NCBI GenBank assembly: GCA_026397195.1
Contig: JAPLVI010000010.1
Location: 1 to 6,059, forward strand
Source of the DNA: Candidatus Berkelbacteria bacterium
GTDB taxonomy: Bacteria; Patescibacteriota; UBA1384; JAHJRZ01
Direction of reading: 5' to 3'
DNA: 6,059 nucleotides
In this document: piece after piece, positions 1 to 5,110 of the stretch
Numbering within the stretch: position 1 is the stretch's first letter
How the letters are laid out: each line of letters begins with the position of its first letter
Made by a program: the position numbers and the translations under genes
The notes under the pieces: generated by a model
Told to the model about the DNA's origin: nothing
The model's input: only the letters and a program-made list of their open reading frames with translations
The model's database searches: none

Positions 1-2256
1 TACCAAGAAAGAAGGCATTTAGAGATTGATTTTACTCTCAAAGAGGCGATTGAGGCTTTAAATTCAGGTAAAAACATCAATATTGCCGAGCTTTTTTACC
101 TCAATACGACCGATTTATATCTTCGAATCAATAAAGACCCAACTAATATTACCTTGGGTGATTATTTGCGTGCCCTCATTACCTTTAGGGAGATTGACTT
201 TATGATTAAACGGATGGGCTCAAGCCAGGAAAGTCTTCTTGAATATGCTACAGACGAACCGGTCAATAATGAAGAAGTCGTTTTTGAAGCTTTACGAATC
301 GCGGCCGCGGAAAATCACGAATTTATATCTATTGGAGATATCTTTACTGCTCTTGTCTTAAAAAATGAATCATTAAACCGCTATCTTTTCTCGCTACACC
401 TTAAAGAAGAAGATATGCTCAATATTGTCTATTGGGAAACCCAGGTAGTAAGAGAAAAGTGGAAGAAACTATTTGACCCGCAAAATCTGGTCCTAAACGG
501 GGGGATTGGCCGCGACTGGGCTTTTGGCTATACGCCGAATCTAAACCGCTATGCTCATGATATAACGGCTCTAGCTGCTTCACCCAATATTGATCTTCAT
601 CTTGAGGGATATGAGCAAGAAATTATTGAACTAGAAAATGCCCTTGTTACTTCAACAACTAAAAATGCGGTCCTTGTTGGCGAACCCGGAATTGGTAAAA
701 AAACGGTGGTTTATGCTTTTGCCAAGCGTGTTTATGCTGGAGCGACTTATGGAGCGTTGGCCAACAAGCATATTTTAGAATTAGATCTTGGGGCGGCTCT
801 GGCCGGCGCTCAAACGGAAGGAGAAATATCTGGCCGACTGCACGTTATTCTGTCTGAAGCAGCTTATGCCGGTAATATAATTTTATTTATTGACCGAATT
901 GATGAGCTTTTTTCCGTGGGTGATGAATCAGTGGGCAAGATTGATGCTTCAGCTATTCTTATGCCTTATCTTGAATTGCCCCAGCTTGGTTTTATCGGCA
1001 CAACCACCCCCGATCTTTATCATAAATTAATAGAATCAAATACATCTCTTCGGGATCATTTTCAAAAAATTGAAGTGGCTGAACCTGATGAGGGTCGGGT
1101 GATTCGAATTATGGAATCAGTCGCGCCACTCATAGAACGTAAAACTGGTGTTGTTCTTACGTACCTTGCCCTTAAGGAAATTGTAAAACTGGCTGACCGT
1201 GTCTATGTCAACAAAACCAATCCGGAAAAATCAATTGACCTATTGGATCAGGTTTCAGTTAACGCTGCCTCACAAGGAATTGGTTTGGTGACAGAGAAAA
1301 ATGTTCAGGATACCGTTACGGCCAAAACTGGAGTGGAAGTGGGGGAAATTCGCGAGGAAGAAAAATCAAAGCTTTTAAACCTTGAGGATTATCTGCATAA
1401 ACGAATCGTCAATCAGGAAGAGGCGATTCGAGCGGTCGCTAATGCCATGCGCCGTTCGCGCGCCGAAATTGAAGAGTCGAAAAAGCCGATGGGCTCCTTC
1501 TTATTTTTGGGACCGACTGGTGTAGGCAAAACCGAAACCTCAAAAGCTTTGGCCGAATCATATTTTGGCTCAGAAGAAGCAATGATTCGTTTTGATATGT
1601 CCGAATACCAGACCAAAGAGAGTATTTACCGCTTAATTGGCGACGAGCAGGGCGGTTCTGGTTTATTGTCCCAGCGAATCTTTGAGAATCCTCATACTTT
1701 GGTTTTATTTGATGAGGTGGAGAAAGCAGAGCCTTCGATTTTGAATTTATTTTTGCAGATGCTTGACGAGGGTTTTATTACTGATACCGTCGGCCGAAAA
1801 ATCGTTTTCTCGAATACGATAATTATTGCTACCTCAAATGCTGGTTCGGAATATATTCGCGAGGGAGTCAAAAATAATGTTAACTATGAGGAGATGAAAG
1901 TGGGGCTTTTAGAGGAGTTGCAGCAAAAGGGAATATTCAGGCCGGAATTTATCAATCGATTCACCGCCGTTATTTTGTTCTCACCATTATCAACCGAGCA
2001 GACGCGTGAAATAGCCAAAATGATGGTGGAAAAATTAAAAATGAGGCTTGAGACAGAAAAGGAAATAAAACTAGATATTACTGAAGCAGCCATTGCCGAG
2101 CTCGCCCTCAAAGGTTATTCTCCTGAATTTGGTGCCCGCGCTTTAGAGCGAACGATTCAGGAATTATTGGAAAATGTGCTGGCTAAAAAAATGATTTCCG
2201 GAGAGGTAGAGCGCGGAGCAACGGTCAAAATAGACCGAGAAGATATTAACGCTTGA
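1..2256 (+). CDS. ClpC/ClpB-like two-ring AAA+ ATPase, 5'-truncated by window edge, degenerate ring 1
   Basis: The frame is open from base 1 to the TGA at 2254-2256 (751 residues visible), so the true start lies upstream; the TTG at 154 is just an internal Leu codon. Numbering here is of the visible fragment. Residues about 90-150 resemble a Clp N-terminal helical repeat. Ring 1 follows: Walker A GEPGIGKKT (227-235), Walker B LFIDRIDE (295-302), and a small domain with KSIDLLDQ. Ring 2 has Walker A GPTGVGKT (504-511), Walker B LVLFDE (567-572), sensor-1 ATSNAGS (Asn613), Arg finger in FRPEFINRF (Arg653) and sensor-2 FGARAL (Arg713), all intact. Clp/Hsp100 proteins are hexameric cytoplasmic unfoldases or disaggregases. 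Ring 1 here lacks the Walker A Thr, the Walker B Glu and the Arg finger pair, and neither pore loop has its aromatic residue. Family assignment is firm; ClpC versus ClpB, and actual unfoldase activity, are not. Confidence 0.93.
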   Translation, partial: YQERRHLEIDFTLKEAIEALNSGKNINIAELFYLNTTDLYLRINKDPTNITLGDYLRALITFREIDFMIKRMGSSQESLLEYATDEPVNNEEVVFEALRIAAAENHEFISIGDIFTALVLKNESLNRYLFSLHLKEEDMLNIVYWETQVVREKWKKLFDPQNLVLNGGIGRDWAFGYTPNLNRYAHDITALAASPNIDLHLEGYEQEIIELENALVTSTTKNAVLVGEPGIGKKTVVYAFAKRVYAGATYGALANKHILELDLGAALAGAQTEGEISGRLHVILSEAAYAGNIILFIDRIDELFSVGDESVGKIDASAILMPYLELPQLGFIGTTTPDLYHKLIESNTSLRDHFQKIEVAEPDEGRVIRIMESVAPLIERKTGVVLTYLALKEIVKLADRVYVNKTNPEKSIDLLDQVSVNAASQGIGLVTEKNVQDTVTAKTGVEVGEIREEEKSKLLNLEDYLHKRIVNQEEAIRAVANAMRRSRAEIEESKKPMGSFLFLGPTGVGKTETSKALAESYFGSEEAMIRFDMSEYQTKESIYRLIGDEQGGSGLLSQRIFENPHTLVLFDEVEKAEPSILNLFLQMLDEGFITDTVGRKIVFSNTIIIATSNAGSEYIREGVKNNVNYEEMKVGLLEELQQKGIFRPEFINRFTAVILFSPLSTEQTREIAKMMVEKLKMRLETEKEIKLDITEAAIAELALKGYSPEFGARALERTIQELLENVLAKKMISGEVERGATVKIDREDINA

Positions 2257-2261
2257 AATTT

Positions 2262-2297
2262 AAGAAATGGCCCTTGACAAATATCCATTTCTTTTTT
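2262..2297 (+). terminator. Rho-independent terminator of the Clp-like gene
   Basis: AAGAAATGG (2262-2270) pairs perfectly with CCATTTCTT (2285-2293) around a 14-nt loop, and a run of six T follows (2292-2297). It starts 5 nt after the stop codon. The stem is AT-rich and so only moderately strong. The loop carries the -35 box of the next promoter. Confidence 0.7.
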
Positions 2298-2302
2298 ATT
2301 AT
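2274..2302 (+). promoter_or_regulatory. Strong sigma-70-type promoter overlapping the terminator
   Basis: TTGACA (2274-2279, perfect -35) is followed by a 17-nt spacer and TATTAT (2297-2302, one mismatch to TATAAT). The predicted start is near 2309, just before an ATG at 2312. It would drive the leader region and the methyltransferase gene at 2487. The -35 lies in the loop of the upstream terminator and the -10 directly follows its T-run. Confidence 0.75.
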
Positions 2303-2311
2303 ATTTTTAAC

Positions 2312-2416
2312 ATGATAAACCAAACTTGGTTAAAAACCGGCTCACACCTTATGGACGATCATCGAATCGTCATTTTCGCGTTTTGTTCGCCGGTTTTACC
2401 AAGTGAGAACTATTAA
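2312..2416 (+). CDS. Possible 34-codon leaderless small ORF in the methyltransferase leader
   Basis: An ATG 9 nt after the -10 box TATTAT opens a frame of 34 codons ending in TAA at 2414-2416. The product would begin MINQTWLKTG and end VLPSENY. No Shine-Dalgarno site precedes it, but the predicted transcription start at about 2309 would make it leaderless, like the genes at 4607 and 5111. The frame lies across a long inverted repeat (2325-2403), so the same bases may simply be a structured leader RNA. No family is recognised. It could be a leader peptide controlling the downstream gene, or a chance frame. Confidence 0.25.
   Translation: MINQTWLKTGSHLMDDHRIVIFAFCSPVLPSENY
2325..2403 (+). promoter_or_regulatory. 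Structured 5' leader: nested inverted repeats
   Basis: CTTGGT (2325-2330) and AAAACCGGC (2333-2341) pair with GCCGGTTTT (2389-2397) and ACCAAG (2398-2403), giving 15 base pairs with a 2-nt bulge. Inside the large loop a second hairpin forms from GACGAT (2354-2359) and ATCGTC (2366-2371). It lies just after a strong promoter and before the methyltransferase, so it should sit in that mRNA's leader. It matches no riboswitch class I recognise, and no T-run follows, so it is not a plain terminator. Confidence 0.45.
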
Positions 2417-2435
2417 ATTAATATTATTTTTCTCT

Positions 2436-2479
2436 TGATAGAGTCGGCGACTGGCCGGCTCATTTTGATTATCAGGAGG
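2436..2479 (+). promoter_or_regulatory. Hairpin abutting the methyltransferase Shine-Dalgarno site
   Basis: GAGTCGGC (2441-2448) pairs with GCCGGCTC (2454-2461) through a 5-nt loop with one G-T wobble. Flanking TGATA (2436-2440) can also pair with TATCA (2470-2474), whose last base is the first base of AGGAGG (2474-2479). The Shine-Dalgarno site sits 7 nt before the ATG at 2487, which fixes that start. The placement would allow folding to influence ribosome access; this is inference. Confidence 0.4.
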
Positions 2480-2486
2480 CAGAAAG

Positions 2487-3254
2487 ATGGCAAAGACGTG
2501 GGTCGACGAGCTGTTCGTAAGTGGTATCTACCGTAGGCTCTGGCCGACCGAAGCAGACATCCTCATCGGTTCGGAGCGCAGCGCCCGGGAAGTGACTTGG
2601 GCGTTGAAGCTTCTTGGTGATCCAAAGCCAGGGAGCCATATCCTGGACTGGTGTGGCGGCTACGGCCGGCACGCCCTTGAGCTCGCCCGACGTGGCTATG
2701 AAGTAACCCTGCTTGACTACACGGCGTCGCATCTCGACGAAGCGCGGCAGTATGCTCAGGAGCACGACCTTAGCCTTCGTCTTGTCCAGGCGGATTTCCG
2801 TCAGACTCCTGCCGAGATCCAGGCGGACTACGCCATCAACCTCTTCAGCTCGGGGCTGGGTTACCTCGGGACGGTCGAAGATCATGAGGCATTAAGGTCC
2901 CTCCACCATGCCCTCAAGGATGGCGCCGACATCCTCATCGAGCTGATGAACTGGTATCGGCTCATCCGGCGCTTCGCCCCCAAGAGCTGGCTGCGTTCCG
3001 AAGACGGCTCACTCGTTCTTCTTGAAGAAAGAGAGCTTGATTTCGCCCACGGCGAGATCAAGAACCACTACCTCATCATTGAGAATGGCCAGAGCCGCAG
3101 AGTAAAGGGCAGGCATGTCATCTACACCCCGGACCGGCTCGCGGACCTTCTTCTTTCCTGTGGGTTCGAGGCCGTTGCCTTTTTCGGCGACCTCGACGGC
3201 TCACCCTTCGACCTTGACTCGCCTCGACTGGTCGTCCACGCACAACGCTTCTAG
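2487..3254 (+). CDS. Class I SAM-dependent methyltransferase, substrate unknown
   Basis: The protein has 255 residues, and its ATG lies 7 nt after a perfect AGGAGG. It has the Rossmann-fold signature of class I methyltransferases: motif I ILDWCGGYGR (52-61) for S-adenosylmethionine binding, the acidic motif II residue Asp77 in VTLLDYT, a post-II motif QADF (101-104) and a motif IV-like strand INLFSSGLGYL (117-127). The C-terminal half is an antiparallel-strand region ending in DLDGSPFDLDSPRLVV, a pattern I associate with Methyltransf_11/25-type small-molecule methyltransferases. No signal peptide or membrane segment is visible, so it should be cytoplasmic. Codons are rich in GCC, CTC, GAG and GAC, unlike the flanking AT-rich genes, which suggests transfer or a mobile cassette. 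It has its own leader and a strong terminator and faces the minus-strand gene. The fold is confident; the methyl acceptor cannot be told. Confidence 0.9.
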   Translation: MAKTWVDELFVSGIYRRLWPTEADILIGSERSAREVTWALKLLGDPKPGSHILDWCGGYGRHALELARRGYEVTLLDYTASHLDEARQYAQEHDLSLRLVQADFRQTPAEIQADYAINLFSSGLGYLGTVEDHEALRSLHHALKDGADILIELMNWYRLIRRFAPKSWLRSEDGSLVLLEERELDFAHGEIKNHYLIIENGQSRRVKGRHVIYTPDRLADLLLSCGFEAVAFFGDLDGSPFDLDSPRLVVHAQRF

Positions 3255-3262
3255 CCCCAAAA

Positions 3263-3293
3263 GGGACACCATCCGGTGTCCCTCCCCTTTTTT
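3263..3293 (+). terminator. Strong rho-independent terminator of the methyltransferase gene
   Basis: GGGACACC (3263-3270) and GGTGTCCC (3275-3282) form a perfect 8-bp stem with loop ATCC. A C-rich stretch and six T (3288-3293) follow, 8 nt after the TAG stop. Read on the minus strand, the same hairpin is followed by only four T, so it could act weakly in both directions. Confidence 0.88.
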
Positions 3294-3297
3294 ATTT

Positions 3298-3333
3298 AAA
3301 AAAGCCGAACGGCTAACGTCTAGCCATCCGGCT
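3298..3333 (-). terminator. Terminator of the minus-strand gene, containing its stop codon
   Basis: On the minus strand AGCCG, GAT and GGCTA pair with TAGCC, GTT and CGGCT around the loop GACGT. This gives a continuous 13-bp helix with two G-U pairs, followed directly by six T (the A-run at 3298-3303 on the plus strand). The TAG stop of the gene (3320-3322) lies at the stem-loop junction, so translation ends inside the terminator. Confidence 0.8.
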
Positions 3334-4006
3334 CGGGGCTGGGGCTCGGTGTCGGTTCGATACCCGTCTCAGGTTCGATGATCTGAAGCCCGTCTTCCTC
3401 GAGGATGGTGCAGGAGACCACGACCTTGAGGCAGGCGAGGACCATGATCCCGAGTACGCGGTATTGTTCGAGATCGAGGAGAAGATCCACGCTGGCGCCG
3501 CTGGCATCTCCACCGTATATCTCGCACCCCGCTCGGAAGGCAGAGATCGCTTCTCCTTTGTCTTCGAAGAAGACCGGGGTGGGTGGCCTGCCACGGGCCC
3601 ACTTGTTGATGTAGGCTTGTAGCCAGACGTAGTCCCCACCGAAGCCGAGCCGCTGGTTAACGACGAAGGTGTCGTCAGCGATGTTGATGATGTGGACTGT
3701 CTCGTTCTCGGCGCGACGCCGAGCCAGCTCTCTCGCCATCTCTTGGGAAGGGGCGAAGAAGGCATTGACGAGATAAGGCCCAAACATCCCCATGTTGACG
3801 ACGGAGACGACCAGCCACTGCGTGATGAGCTGTGCTTCCCGGTGCTCGATGACGAATGGTTCGGCTTCGTCCACCGGCTGCACCCGAAAGTGATACTCAT
3901 CAGCCTCAACAGCTCTGCCAATTCCGGTGCTAGTGATGACGAGGGGATGGTCATCTGGCCTTGTGAGCTCGGTGCGGAATCTTTCGATTCCCTGTTCGTC
4001 TCCCAA
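3320..4006 (-). CDS. Uncharacterised 228-aa protein, TTG start, GC-rich
   Basis: I do not recognise this family. The frame reads minus-strand from a TTG at 4006-4004, preceded by AAAGGAGG (4020-4013) at 6 nt, which decides the start; a perfect promoter lies just upstream. The product is acidic. It has a hydrophobic stretch at about 60-85 (QLITQWLVVSVVNMGMFGPY within it), an Arg/Glu-rich helix EMARELARRRAE (89-100), a strand-like VHIINIADDTFVV (104-116), a second hydrophobic stretch at about 183-201, and a Pro/Ser/Glu tail (PTPSPSPEPDG). The hydrophobic stretches could be core helices or weak membrane segments; there is no clear signal peptide. Base composition matches the convergent methyltransferase, not the host-like genes. 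An overlapping open frame on the same strand (4032 to 3313) is Ser/Pro/Arg-rich and low in complexity, so this frame is preferred. Confidence 0.75.
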   Translation of the reverse strand: MGDEQGIERFRTELTRPDDHPLVITSTGIGRAVEADEYHFRVQPVDEAEPFVIEHREAQLITQWLVVSVVNMGMFGPYLVNAFFAPSQEMARELARRRAENETVHIINIADDTFVVNQRLGFGGDYVWLQAYINKWARGRPPTPVFFEDKGEAISAFRAGCEIYGGDASGASVDLLLDLEQYRVLGIMVLACLKVVVSCTILEEDGLQIIEPETGIEPTPSPSPEPDG

Positions 4007-4044
4007 TGGCGTCCTCCTTTCGCGTACTCCAAACCTAGCTTTGA

Positions 4045-4072
4045 ATTATACCTAATTATTAGAGTTTGTCAA
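4045..4072 (-). promoter_or_regulatory. Perfect-consensus sigma-70 promoter of the minus-strand gene
   Basis: On the minus strand TTGACA (4072-4067) is separated by 16 nt from TATAAT (4050-4045); both boxes are perfect. Transcription should start near 4038, giving a leader of about 30 nt that includes the AAAGGAGG site of the TTG-started gene. Confidence 0.85.
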
Positions 4073-4081
4073 TAAGTAATT

Positions 4082-4108
4082 TTGATCAATTATTTTTTGT
4101 GTTATAAT
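4082..4108 (+). promoter_or_regulatory. Possible divergent plus-strand promoter
   Basis: TATAAT (4103-4108) is preceded by TTGATC (4082-4087), but the 15-nt spacer is short. If used, the transcript would start near 4115 and carry the 4174-4303 hairpin element as a leader of about 220 nt before the AbrB-like gene. No better promoter was seen closer to that gene. Confidence 0.3.
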
Positions 4109-4173
4109 TCAAGTAACAAAATATAATGTAAAATGGTTGTGGATAATATTGTCTAGGTAATTATTACTACTGG

Positions 4174-4303
4174 CGTAAAACCCCCAGCTTTGCTGGGGGA
4201 TACAAGCCAGCCCGTAGCGAACGAAGTGAGCGGAGGAGTAACGAACTGTCCGAGGCGTCAGGCCGAGGATACCTCCGACTCCTGTCGGGGGTAGTTCATT
4301 ACG
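4174..4303. repeat. GC-rich palindrome-ended element, possibly a non-autonomous mobile element (REP/PATE-like)
   Basis: A GC-rich block of about 130 bp sits in AT-rich DNA and contains no coding frame. Near the left end, CCCCCAGC and GCTGGGGG (4181-4188, 4192-4199) form a perfect 8-bp hairpin with loop TTT. Near the right end, TACCTCCGAC and GTCGGGGGTA (4270-4279, 4284-4293) form a 10-bp hairpin with one wobble and loop TCCT. The block is bounded by the short inverted repeat CGTAA (4174-4178) and TTACG (4299-4303). CCGAGG occurs twice inside (4250-4255, 4263-4268). Two subterminal hairpins without a gene fit REP/PATE elements mobilised by IS200/IS605-type Y1 transposases. Copy number cannot be seen here; a structured RNA is the main alternative. 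Confidence 0.45.
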
Positions 4304-4334
4304 TATTAAAATAAATATTAGTTAGGAGGAAAGA

Positions 4335-4496
4335 ATGAAAGAAGCAATAAGAAAGCTCGCCCGCGTCGGTAAATACTCTTTCGCCGTCACCATTCCCCGC
4401 GAATGGGTGACAGAATTAAAATGGAGAGAAAAACAAAAGATTTCCTTAAAATTTGACCGCGGAGTAATTAGAGTCCAAAAATCAGGCAAGAGATAG
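4335..4496 (+). CDS. AbrB/MazE/SpoVT-type swapped-hairpin DNA-binding protein, 53 aa
   Basis: A 53-residue frame runs from ATG 4335 to TAG 4494-4496, with AGGAGG (4324-4329) 5 nt upstream. The sequence has the AbrB/SpoVT pattern: a basic start (RKLARVGKYS, 6-15), then FAVTIPREWV (16-25) with the typical strand-Pro-helix turn, a helix to about residue 32, and two closing strands (KISLKF, VIRVQ). Such domains dimerise into swapped-hairpin barrels that bind DNA, acting as transition-state regulators or as antitoxins. The length equals a single bare domain. No toxin gene is adjacent: upstream is the hairpin element and downstream, past a terminator, is a DUF456 gene. It is therefore an orphan regulator or antitoxin-like protein; its target sites are unknown. 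Confidence 0.82.
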   Translation: MKEAIRKLARVGKYSFAVTIPREWVTELKWREKQKISLKFDRGVIRVQKSGKR

Positions 4497-4525
4497 TAAT
4501 TATTTAATTCAAATGATAATTAGGT

Positions 4526-4555
4526 GGAGGCACTTTGAATTTTGTGTCTCCTTTT
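4526..4555 (+). terminator. Terminator of the AbrB-like gene
   Basis: GGAGGCAC (4526-4533) pairs with GTGTCTCC (4544-4551), 8 bp with one G-U, followed by four T (4552-4555). The T-run is short, so efficiency may be modest. It lies 30 nt after the stop codon and before the next promoter. Confidence 0.65.
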
Positions 4556-4568
4556 ATGTAATAAAAGA

Positions 4569-4597
4569 TTGTTTAACGGGATAAAAAATATTATTAT
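4569..4597 (+). promoter_or_regulatory. Promoter of the DUF456 gene, implying a leaderless mRNA
   Basis: TTGTTT (4569-4574), a 17-nt spacer and TATTAT (4592-4597) lie only 9 nt before the ATG at 4607. Transcription would begin at about 4604, leaving 0-3 nt of leader. No Shine-Dalgarno sequence is present between. Confidence 0.6.
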
Positions 4598-4606
4598 GAA
4601 AACAAG

Positions 4607-5092
4607 ATGCCATATTTTGTTTTAGTTATTATTTTTACAATTCTTCTTTTGCCTGGAATTATTGGAGCAATTCTTCCGATTATCCCTTCTATCCCGTGGA
4701 TGTTTGTTGTCGCCTTAATTTTTGGCATAATTGATAGATTCCAGCATCTTCGATGGTGGGAATTATTAATTTTGGGCATCTTAGCTTTAATTTCCATCAC
4801 CGCTGATAATGTTTCTGGTCTTGTTGGCGCCAAAGGAACCGGTGCTTCAAGATGGGGGATTTTAGGCGGATTTATTGGCGGATTAATCGGTTTATTTTTC
4901 TTTCCTCCTTGGGGAGCAATTATGGGTATGATTTTGGGCGTTGTAATTCTCGAAATAATTTATAATCGGGATAATAAAAAAGCTGTTAAATCTGCGTCAG
5001 GCGTAATTCTTGGAAATCTAGCCAATATCGTTATCAATTTAATTCTTTGTTTCATTTTTATCGGCCTTTTTCTTTTGTTTGTTCTCAAATAA
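4607..5092 (+). CDS. DUF456 family integral membrane protein
   Basis: The protein has 161 residues and is almost wholly hydrophobic, with about six membrane segments (roughly 4-27, 31-46, 52-68, 83-100, 102-119, 134-159). Family marks of DUF456 are visible: the N-terminal LLPGIIGAILPIIPSIPW pattern, the central GAKGTGASRWG (74-84) before a Gly-rich helix GGFIGGLIGLFFFPPWGAI, and a further Gly-spaced helix GMILGVVILEI. The length is normal for the family. Function is not known for DUF456. The ATG is chosen because the promoter sits 9 nt upstream and the product begins directly with the first membrane helix; no Shine-Dalgarno site is present. The gene ends 18 nt before the next ATG, and its last codons carry that gene's promoter, so the two may be co-transcribed as well as separately started. 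Confidence 0.88.
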   Translation: MPYFVLVIIFTILLLPGIIGAILPIIPSIPWMFVVALIFGIIDRFQHLRWWELLILGILALISITADNVSGLVGAKGTGASRWGILGGFIGGLIGLFFFPPWGAIMGMILGVVILEIIYNRDNKKAVKSASGVILGNLANIVINLILCFIFIGLFLLFVLK

Positions 5093-5103
5093 TCCTATAT
5101 AAT
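5075..5103 (+). promoter_or_regulatory. Promoter of the surface-protein gene inside the DUF456 3' end
   Basis: TTGTTT (5075-5080), a 17-nt spacer and TATAAT (5098-5103, perfect) end 7 nt before the ATG at 5111. The predicted start at 5110-5111 makes the mRNA leaderless. The -35 lies in the final codons of the DUF456 gene. Confidence 0.65.
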
Positions 5104-5110
5104 AGTGGTA

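Noticed and set aside
154..156. TTG as start of the Clp-like ATPase
   Set aside because: The frame is open back to base 1 with Clp-type helical sequence and no ribosome site before 154, so the start lies outside the window.
2472..2885. 137-codon minus-strand open frame inside the methyltransferase gene
   Set aside because: It is antisense to a well-supported gene in GC-rich DNA, where long shadow frames are common; no family features.
3313..4032. 239-codon minus-strand frame overlapping the 228-aa gene
   Set aside because: It is slightly longer, but its product is Ser/Pro/Arg-rich and low in complexity and has no ribosome site at its start, whereas the TTG-started frame has AAAGGAGG and a normal protein composition.
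3692..4075. 127-codon plus-strand frame
   Set aside because: It is antisense to the 228-aa gene and runs through that gene's promoter; no ribosome site or domain seen.
4174..4303. tRNA, CRISPR array or rRNA fragment in the GC-rich hairpin element
   Set aside because: There is no cloverleaf with a T-arm motif, no regularly spaced repeats and no recognisable rRNA sequence.
4594..4833. 79-codon minus-strand frame opposite DUF456
   Set aside because: It is the reverse shadow of a membrane-protein gene with clear family motifs.
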